5,464 bases of DNA from Aquificaceae bacterium (GTDB taxonomy: Bacteria > Aquificota > Aquificia > Aquificales > Aquificaceae), in assembly GCA_025057715.1 (NCBI GenBank), contig JANWVD010000068.1, positions 1-5,464 on the forward strand, in the 5' to 3' direction. Below are positions 1-4,743 of the stretch, piece by piece (within the stretch, counting starts at the first letter, position 1; each line of letters begins with the position of its first letter). The notes beneath the pieces are model-generated. The model did no database searches and had not been told where the DNA came from. It was given only the letters and a program-made list of their open reading frames with translations. Position numbers and translations under genes: made by a program.

Positions 1-1395
1 GTCAGGTGGGCACTTCTGTAGGCTTTTGTAAACTTGCAGGCAAAGTTGTTTTGAGACGGTATTTACTTCTGGGTAGGCTTCTTCGTAAGATTTAGCGACA
101 AGACCATTGTTTTTCTGAAGCGCCTCTAAGAAAAACGCAGTGAAAACCCCGTGCTTGTTTTCAGATGCAGCTTGGGGAGCTTGTTGCCCCATCCTCGGCG
201 ATGGCTCTAAAATTTGCTGCTGAGGTCTGTTTTTGGTGTTTTTTGCTCTTTTAGTCTCTTTAGGTTGCGCCATGGTTATTGCCCTAAAATCAGTCGTCTG
301 AGCCTGAGCTTGAGCTTGTGTCTCAATCCTTACGATTCTCGGGTTGCTGCCGGCAAACCCAACGAGTCTATTTCTAAATTCCCCAGTTAGGGTCCCACCC
401 CAAGACATTCTATCACCACTCGAGGCTGTAATCATCATATCAAGATTAGGTGCGCCTCTTAAAGCCCTTTCATACTCTGCGGTGGTAGCAACATAGTAAG
501 GACTATCAAGCCCTGTATAGCTCCTTAGCGCATCCCCAGAATAGCAAGCATCTAAAACCACGTAGATATTTACTTTCCTGTTTGCAAAGGTATCTATTAC
601 ATGTTCTTTTATTGAAAATGCGTTTTTAACAAGGCTGCACATCTTCAAAGAAGCGTCAATATATCTATCAGACGCCTTTGGGTCCACCTGACAACGGGTC
701 CTTTGCGAGCTATCATAAAGCACTATCCCGACCTCGCCCCGCTCGTCCACGGGAGCTCCATGGCTTGCTGCAAAAACCACAAGCTCTGAGCCATCTGGCA
801 TTATGCTATAGAGCTCTCTTAAGGCTTTTCTTACATTATCCACAGTTGCTTGATTATCTACTAATAGCACCGTTCGATAGCCGTTTTCTCTTAGGTATTG
901 CTCAAAGGCTCTGGCGTCGGCATCTGCCCCTGCGACAGGCGGAATGCTCGGGTCTAAAAATTTGCTAACGCCTATAACAAGCGCAAACTTTCTTGCCTCA
1001 ACTGGCGCTATCCTGACGGGTTTTTCTACAGCAAATCGCCCGTGCGGGCATTCCTGACCGCGAAGCGTATATATAAAACATAGCTCTGTGGGGGTTTTCT
1101 TGATAATGGCGAGGCGGGTATCATATAGCGGCTTTACTTGCTCAAACCCAAAGTGGTTGTTCATTAACATTATTGAAAACAAAAACTCGTCATAGGTAGC
1201 AAAAGCACCGGCTAAAACTAACTTACCTTCGGGATTTTTCTGGACTCTGGCCCCAGAAACGCCAGCTTTTCTTAGTATCTCGTTGGCCTTTTCTATAACC
1301 TCATCTTTTTGAGACTCCGAAGGACTATCAAGCTCCTGAGCAAAAACTGGGGTTAATGCAAATATCAAGCTAATTAACGCGGAAGACAACCTCAT
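1..1395 (-). CDS. Exported caspase-family protease (peptidase C14) with N-terminal BON-like domain; 3' end outside window
   Basis: This frame is open for 465 codons from the ATG at 1395 to the window edge, with no stop, so the C-terminus is missing. Residues 1-19 form a signal peptide ending PVFA before QELD, so the protein is exported. Residues 31-95 look like a BON-type alpha/beta domain (helix, strand with G57, L-x-G at 61-63, helix, then G83 and V87). The caspase fold starts at KFALVIGVSKF (136-146). The catalytic His is H212 in AASHG and the nucleophile is C284 in LDACYSGD, so both dyad residues are intact. D282, two before Cys, matches the metacaspase residue that helps bind Lys/Arg in S1; that specificity is inference. 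ASSGDRMSW (324-332) and HGVFTAFFLEAL (415-426) are typical p10-side motifs, separated by an unusual Q/K/R-rich insert. It is the last visible gene of a three-gene exported operon and overlaps the gene upstream by 26 nt. The start is set by AGAGGG, 6 nt before ATG, and by the signal peptide. Substrate unknown. Confidence 0.92.
   Translation of the reverse strand, partial: MRLSSALISLIFALTPVFAQELDSPSESQKDEVIEKANEILRKAGVSGARVQKNPEGKLVLAGAFATYDEFLFSIMLMNNHFGFEQVKPLYDTRLAIIKKTPTELCFIYTLRGQECPHGRFAVEKPVRIAPVEARKFALVIGVSKFLDPSIPPVAGADADARAFEQYLRENGYRTVLLVDNQATVDNVRKALRELYSIMPDGSELVVFAASHGAPVDERGEVGIVLYDSSQRTRCQVDPKASDRYIDASLKMCSLVKNAFSIKEHVIDTFANRKVNIYVVLDACYSGDALRSYTGLDSPYYVATTAEYERALRGAPNLDMMITASSGDRMSWGGTLTGEFRNRLVGFAGSNPRIVRIETQAQAQAQTTDFRAITMAQPKETKRAKNTKNRPQQQILEPSPRMGQQAPQAASENKHGVFTAFFLEALQKNNGLVAKSYEEAYPEVNTVSKQLCLQVYKSLQKCPPD
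298..318 (-). repeat. Short hexamer repeat encoding a Gln-Ala run in the caspase linker
   Basis: About three and a half copies of a 6-bp unit (CAAGCT/CAGGCT on the coding strand) encode alternating Gln and Ala at residues 360-366 of the caspase protein. It opens the low-complexity insert between the p20-like and p10-like parts. It could vary in copy number by slippage without breaking the frame. Confidence 0.55.
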
Positions 1396-2026
1396 TGCTC
1401 ACCCTCTTTCCAAAACCAATCCCCTCGAAAACTATCGAGTACTCCCCTGGTCTGAAGATATTGCAAATCGGTATGTTATAAACTAACGGGGTAGCCCCGT
1501 TTTGAAAGTAGTAGTTTTCACTCCCAAGCGGCATTAAATAACCTCCCTGCTTGAGGTAGCTCCTAATAGTTACTGGATGAACAACGTCACTTTTGCCGCC
1601 ATCGGGCGTAAGAACGACTACTCTCACAATTAAGTTTGCGTATTGTCCAATATTTAAAGCATCCCTAGGAGAAAATGTCTCTATTGCAATAAATTCCCCC
1701 ATTGCGGGGGAATAGTTATAGCGCTTTGCTGCTTTTTCGTAGTTTTCCAAAAACCTGCTTTCGCTTTTAGCAGCGCTAAACAAAGTTCCACCAAAGGCAC
1801 CTATAATCCCGCCTATGATAGCACCTCTTAAGCGGTTTGACTCATCTAACATCGCACCAATTGCCCCACCAACCAAAGCCCCAACCCCTACATTCTTTGC
1901 AGTATCTACGCTCAAGCTCGCTTTAGGGGAGCTATCAAGCATCGCCTCGCAAGACTTTGTTGCTTGCGCAAAAGCAGGCGAAAAGAGAGATAGCGCCACA
2001 AATCCCGCTAAAAACTTCCTAAACAT
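1370..2026 (-). CDS. Exported glycine-zipper protein with beta-rich C-terminal domain, unknown function
   Basis: 218 residues. Residues 1-20 (ending SPAFA) form a signal peptide before QATKS. Residues 46-82 form a glycine zipper in two hydrophobic blocks: G49/G53/G57 and G68/G72/G76/G80, each with GxxxG spacing, joined by a polar turn DESNRLR (61-67). Such segments pack helices tightly in membranes and occur in envelope lipoproteins and outer-membrane-associated proteins. The mature protein has no lipobox Cys at its N-terminus. Residues 83-112 are charged and probably helical; from about 113 to the end the sequence alternates as beta strands (for example YANLIVRVVVL, EYSIVFEGIGF), suggesting an Ig-like sandwich. 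Mature cysteines C26 and C188 could form a disulfide. It is the middle gene: its start is 6 nt after the previous stop and its end overlaps the caspase start by 26 nt. No good Shine-Dalgarno precedes the ATG, so it is probably translated by coupling. The exact family is not recognised; a membrane-anchoring or membrane-active partner of the caspase is inference. Confidence 0.88.
   Translation of the reverse strand: MFRKFLAGFVALSLFSPAFAQATKSCEAMLDSSPKASLSVDTAKNVGVGALVGGAIGAMLDESNRLRGAIIGGIIGAFGGTLFSAAKSESRFLENYEKAAKRYNYSPAMGEFIAIETFSPRDALNIGQYANLIVRVVVLTPDGGKSDVVHPVTIRSYLKQGGYLMPLGSENYYFQNGATPLVYNIPICNIFRPGEYSIVFEGIGFGKRVSNEVVFRVN
1402..1407 (-). promoter_or_regulatory. Ribosome binding site of the caspase gene, inside the upstream gene
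   Basis: The coding strand reads AGAGGG, then TGAGCA, then ATG: a good Shine-Dalgarno with 6-nt spacing. It lies inside the 3' coding sequence of the glycine-zipper gene and decides the caspase start at 1395, which also gives a complete signal peptide. Confidence 0.7.
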
Positions 2027-2032
2027 GATAAA

Positions 2033-2788
2033 TCATCTATGACGCAAGTTTAAAACTGCAACTATTGGCTCATTGGACGAAACAAAGTTTTTATAAGAGG
2101 TTAGATAATACAGCTTTTTCTCAGTCTTCTCTTCTGAAACTATGATGCCTCTGGAACTTACAACATCATTAGCATTAACGCTCCTTTTTTGAAATTGCTC
2201 ATAGTTGCAAATAGGGAGCTCTGGCAAGGAGACTTGCCCAACCTGAACTGCATCTGGAACGACCTGAATTGCCCTGCTGGAGCTTGAGTTAAACTCCTCT
2301 ACGACCTTCTTATCGTAAACTTGACAAGGGAAGAATCTAACCACCAGCTTTTCATTCCCCTTAGTGCCGGTAAATCTAAACCATCCCTCTTTTGGAAGCA
2401 TCGTCCCGCTAAATGGCTTATCTATCACCCAGCTTCCAAGGTAAGAAACCTGCCCAAGCGGGTCAATGTTGATAAATTCCACAACCCCGGTCGTGTTGTA
2501 AATTGCCATCACCTTGAAAGTATCGCCAGTTTTAAATACATGGCTGAGCGGATTAACCGGTCTCATGCCGGTTGCCGTTGGCACATAAACTTGCACATTC
2601 ATACCAAGATAAACAGCCCCATTTGCTACTTTTGACTTATCTTTTGCTGCTTGAGCTTGGCTATCTTTCTTTGGAGAAGCGCTTACCTGACTCCCAGCCG
2701 TGCTCATAAACAATGTCCTTGGACTAACCTCACCCTCTTGAGCAAATGTGAAACTTGCCACAACCGCCAAAGCCAAAACCTTGACCAT
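2033..2788 (-). CDS. Exported DUF4384-like domain protein, first gene of the caspase operon
   Basis: 251 residues. Residues 1-16 are a short signal peptide (MVKVLALAVVASFTFA) before QEGE. Residues 29-56 are a polar Ala/Gln/Lys/Ser linker. Residues about 57-155 resemble DUF4384: a basic-polar entry, then VFKTGDTFKVMAIY (84-97), then VEFINIDPLGQVSYLG (103-118), where the 'strand, N-x-D-x-x-G, strand' pattern is the family hallmark, then a second half ending VVRFFPC. The remaining 95 residues are beta-rich with a Ser-rich patch (168-171) and a second cysteine C194, a possible disulfide partner of C155. DUF4384 is a small beta domain found beside or fused to bacterial caspases and other signalling or surface proteins; its biochemical role is not established. 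Here it is a separate exported protein two genes before the caspase. The start is supported by AGGAGG 5 nt upstream and a promoter just before it. The family call is from pattern recognition and needs a profile search. Confidence 0.85.
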   Translation of the reverse strand: MVKVLALAVVASFTFAQEGEVSPRTLFMSTAGSQVSASPKKDSQAQAAKDKSKVANGAVYLGMNVQVYVPTATGMRPVNPLSHVFKTGDTFKVMAIYNTTGVVEFINIDPLGQVSYLGSWVIDKPFSGTMLPKEGWFRFTGTKGNEKLVVRFFPCQVYDKKVVEEFNSSSSRAIQVVPDAVQVGQVSLPELPICNYEQFQKRSVNANDVVSSRGIIVSEEKTEKKLYYLTSYKNFVSSNEPIVAVLNLRHR

Positions 2789-2793
2789 CCTTT

Positions 2794-2799
2794 CCTCCT
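2794..2799 (-). promoter_or_regulatory. Ribosome binding site of the DUF4384-like gene
   Basis: A full AGGAGG on the coding strand sits 5 nt before the ATG at 2788. It is the only consensus-length Shine-Dalgarno in the caspase operon, so most ribosome loading for the operon probably occurs here. Confidence 0.85.
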
Positions 2800-2812
2800 T
2801 TTTTTCCTTTAA

Positions 2813-2849
2813 ACTTTAACCCCGTATCCTTAGCTTGTCAATTTTTTTT
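2813..2849 (-). promoter_or_regulatory. Sigma-70-type promoter of the caspase operon, with A-tract UP-like element
   Basis: On the minus strand TTGACA (2841-2836) is separated by 17 bp from TAAAGT (2818-2813, four of six matches to TATAAT). An uninterrupted A8 (2849-2842) lies directly upstream of the -35, like an UP element. Predicted transcription starts near 2806, giving a leader of about 18 nt that holds the Shine-Dalgarno. The promoter begins about 10 bp past the terminator hairpin of the gene in front, so the operon looks independently and probably strongly transcribed. No operator is evident. Confidence 0.75.
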
Positions 2850-2855
2850 ATCTTA

Positions 2856-2886
2856 AAACCGCGTGGCCTTTTTCAAAGGCCACGCG
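2856..2886 (-). terminator. Intrinsic terminator of the Lol-like operon
   Basis: A perfect 12-bp inverted repeat (arms CGCGTGGCCTTT at 2860-2871 and its complement at 2875-2886) encloses a 3-nt loop. On the minus strand it is followed by GTTTT. The stem starts 2 nt after the ATPase stop codon. The stem is strong, but the U-tract is only four residues. Confidence 0.78.
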
Positions 2887-2888
2887 AG

Positions 2889-3527
2889 CTATTTTACCCC
2901 CCTTACCTCACCCCTTAGCCCCTCTATCCTCCCCCCTTTTAGGTAAATCTCGCCTAAAAAGTATTGCGATAGCTCCCTATCGTGCGTTGCAACCAAAACA
3001 AGCGCCCCAAGCTTAGAAATCTCTAACAAAAGCTCCATCACCCTTCGCCCCTCAGTTGGTCCAAGGCTCGCCGTTGGCTCGTCTGCAAGAATTAACCCAG
3101 CCTCAACCAAAATCGCCCTTCCAACCGCCACCCTCTGTCTTTCCCCCCCAGAGAGCTCTCTTGGTTTTTTGTTAGCTTTGTTTAAAAGCCCGAGCCTATC
3201 AAGTATCTCAAAAGACTTTTTTTTGACATCCTTAACCTTACAAAGCCTTCCGACTATCTCTAAGTTCTCAAGAGCGCTTAAATCTTCAACCAAGTTTAAA
3301 TTCTGAAAAATAAAAGCCCTTCGCTTCTTTAAAGCGTTGCCAGATATCTCCCCCCTTGTTGGCTTTTCTATTCTGCCAATAACATTTATAAGAGTGCTTT
3401 TGCCAGAGCCAGATGGTCCAAAAAGCCCAAAAACCCCCGCTTTATCTATGGCGAAGCTAATTTCCTCAATTCCAACAGTCCCATCTTCAAAGATTTTGCT
3501 TACATTTTTTAAAAAAAGCTCAGCCAT
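2889..3527 (-). CDS. lolD: LolD-like ABC transporter ATP-binding protein
   Basis: 212 residues, slightly shorter than typical LolD. All nucleotide-binding motifs are readable: Walker A GPSGSGKST (37-45), Q-loop FIFQNLNLVEDLSALEN (Q75), signature LSGGERQR (125-132), Walker B LILADEP (145-151, catalytic E150) and H-loop ATHD (H182). The sequence around the Q-loop and the KPRELSGGERQR block are those of the LolD/MacB/FtsE group. It should hydrolyse ATP in the cytoplasm and power the neighbouring permease, probably to release outer-membrane lipoproteins from the inner membrane. The start codon overlaps the permease stop by 8 nt (ATGGCTGA), so the two are translationally coupled. One oddity: the D-loop reads ASLGP (153-157), with G156 where the Asp of SLD normally lies; the codon is GGA. 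A MacB-type efflux ATPase is the alternative, but the partner permease argues for Lol. The symbol is by family resemblance only. Confidence 0.88.
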   Translation of the reverse strand: MAELFLKNVSKIFEDGTVGIEEISFAIDKAGVFGLFGPSGSGKSTLINVIGRIEKPTRGEISGNALKKRRAFIFQNLNLVEDLSALENLEIVGRLCKVKDVKKKSFEILDRLGLLNKANKKPRELSGGERQRVAVGRAILVEAGLILADEPTASLGPTEGRRVMELLLEISKLGALVLVATHDRELSQYFLGEIYLKGGRIEGLRGEVRGVK

Positions 3528-4635
3528 CTTTCAGGACTTTACTCGCTTTAAGATAAAGCACATTAATGCCCGATAGAAAGCTCGCTATTGCCCCAACAAA
3601 CATAGCCCCCAGGAAGCTAATAATAGCATCAAAAAAGCCAACCTCAATCGGGACAGACTCAATCATATAAACTTCTTTAGGGATTTTTATAAGCTTATAA
3701 TCAGTAATAACTTCAGCCAAGCTAAGGCCTAAAATAAGCCCAAGCAAGCCACCAACGGCGCTAACTAAGATTCCTTGGATGAAAACAACCAAAAAAATCT
3801 CAATCTTACTCATACCAAATAAACTCAAAACGATAAAGTCCCTGGCTTTTTCTCTAATCTTGGTCAAGATTAAGCTAACTATGCTAAAAGAGCCCACAAT
3901 TACGACGATAAACACAACTATCGCTGCAATCCTTCTTTCAAGCTCAAGAGCTTCAAAAAGCCCCCTATTTAAATCCATCCAGCTTCTAATGATGGCAACA
4001 TTCCCAAGGCTTTCTTCAAGCTCTTTTTTCAACCTATCAGCCCTAAATGGGTCTTTGAGGTAAATCTCATATCCAATAAGAGGCTGATTGAAAACCTCTC
4101 TTGCCAAAGCAGGCTTTAAAACAACGCTTGCATAATCTTGCTCTATTGAACCTCTTTTGAAACTACCCTCAATTAAGGCTCTTTTAACCCTTGGCGGATA
4201 GGAAAAGGCGTCAATTATCATAACTTCATCGCCAACCTTTGCACCCAAAACCCCCATAAGCCCTTCGCCAATTAAAACCCCCTTTTCTAAGCTCATGCCA
4301 AAGTGCTTTATAATATCTCTATCTTCCATTGCCCTTAAGCTAACTGACATAACCCTTCCGCTATAGGCTATAAACCCCTGATAGCTCTCAATTCTCAAAA
4401 CCTTTTCAAACTCTGGGGGATTTCTAACCTTTTTCTCTTCACCGACAAAGCTAATCACAATGTGCGGACTTGAGCTAAGGATGTTTCTTTTTAGCTCGTT
4501 TTGAAACCCCCGAAATACCCCAAGGGTCAAAATAACGCCGCAAATTCCTATGCAAACGCCAAAAATCCCAAGGAAGGCTATAATTCTTGAAAGCCCCCTC
4601 GAGAGCATCATCGCCAAGGCAAGCTTTAAAACCAT
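3520..4635 (-). CDS. lolC: LolC/LolE-family lipoprotein-releasing permease (FtsX/MacB fold)
   Basis: 371 residues, a little shorter than LolC/LolE (about 400). Topology follows the family: TM1 at 18-41, an extracytoplasmic MacB-like periplasmic domain at about 50-230, then TM2 at 236-257, TM3 at 279-309 and TM4 at 334-357. The N-terminal pattern GVFRGFQNELKRNILSSSPH, the coupling segment KIREKARDFIVLSLFGMS (259-276) and IPKEVYMIESVPIEV (318-332), like the 'LP-DVY-ID-LPV' region of LolC/E, support assignment to lipoprotein release rather than MacB efflux. It would act with the downstream ATPase, probably as a homodimer because only one permease is present here. No good Shine-Dalgarno precedes the ATG; an AGAGG lies too far upstream (over 20 nt). 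An in-frame stop at 4660-4662 limits extension, and the residues from this ATG align with the usual family start. The start could instead be the ATG pair at codons 9-10, but that would remove conserved N-terminal residues. No clear promoter is seen in front of it. Confidence 0.87.
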   Translation of the reverse strand: MVLKLALAMMLSRGLSRIIAFLGIFGVCIGICGVILTLGVFRGFQNELKRNILSSSPHIVISFVGEEKKVRNPPEFEKVLRIESYQGFIAYSGRVMSVSLRAMEDRDIIKHFGMSLEKGVLIGEGLMGVLGAKVGDEVMIIDAFSYPPRVKRALIEGSFKRGSIEQDYASVVLKPALAREVFNQPLIGYEIYLKDPFRADRLKKELEESLGNVAIIRSWMDLNRGLFEALELERRIAAIVVFIVVIVGSFSIVSLILTKIREKARDFIVLSLFGMSKIEIFLVVFIQGILVSAVGGLLGLILGLSLAEVITDYKLIKIPKEVYMIESVPIEVGFFDAIISFLGAMFVGAIASFLSGINVLYLKASKVLKDG

Positions 4636-4685
4636 GCCAAAGATATTAAAAGTGAACCTCTACTTCCTTTCTCGCTACATACATA

Positions 4686-4714
4686 TTGACAGCATGGAGT
4701 TTCCATGCTAAAAT
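4686..4714 (+). promoter_or_regulatory. Sigma-70-type promoter of the lipoprotein gene
   Basis: TTGACA (4686-4691), a 17-bp spacer (4692-4708) and TAAAAT (4709-4714, five of six matches) form a near-consensus promoter. Transcription should start near 4721, leaving a leader of about 23 nt that contains the Shine-Dalgarno. The entire spacer is an inverted repeat, annotated separately. Confidence 0.82.
4691..4709. promoter_or_regulatory. Perfect 8-bp inverted repeat in the promoter spacer, candidate operator
   Basis: AGCATGGA, GTT, TCCATGCT: the arms at 4691-4698 and 4702-4709 are exact complements around a 3-bp centre. The repeat starts on the last base of the -35 and ends on the first base of the -10, so a dimeric regulator bound here would cover the spacer and block or remodel polymerase. 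It lies outside the predicted transcript and has no U-tract, so it is not a terminator. The regulator is not in the window. It could also affect the divergent Lol-like operon. Confidence 0.55.
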
Positions 4715-4728
4715 CTAAAAAACCTTGA

Positions 4729-4736
4729 AAGGAGGG
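4729..4736 (+). promoter_or_regulatory. Ribosome binding site of the lipoprotein gene
   Basis: AAGGAGGG lies 7 nt before the ATG at 4744, a near-perfect anti-Shine-Dalgarno match, and fixes the start. Together with the promoter it predicts high expression. Confidence 0.88.
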
Positions 4737-4743
4737 TTTTGAA

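Noticed and set aside
678..968. Plus-strand open frame of 96 codons
   Set aside because: It lies wholly antisense to the caspase catalytic region, has no ribosome binding site and an Arg/Leu/Pro-rich low-quality translation.
498..1333. 14-bp direct repeat AAGGACTATCAAGC at 498-511 and 1320-1333
   Set aside because: Both copies are inside the caspase coding sequence and encode LDSP in unrelated contexts; no mobile-element or recombination signature accompanies them, so chance is likely.
2321..2635. Plus-strand open frame of 104 codons
   Set aside because: Antisense to the DUF4384-like gene, with no start signal and no recognisable domain.
3779..4063. Plus-strand open frame of 94 codons
   Set aside because: Antisense shadow of the permease membrane segments; its hydrophobic Ile/Thr/Ser composition mirrors the sense codons.
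4691..4709. CRISPR-repeat-like or terminator-like hairpin
   Set aside because: There is a single copy with no spacer array, no U-tract on either strand, and it sits exactly between -35 and -10 elements.
4636..4743. Minus-strand promoter for the permease operon
   Set aside because: Only weak hexamers such as TTTAAT without a matching -35 at proper spacing were found; not strong enough to annotate.
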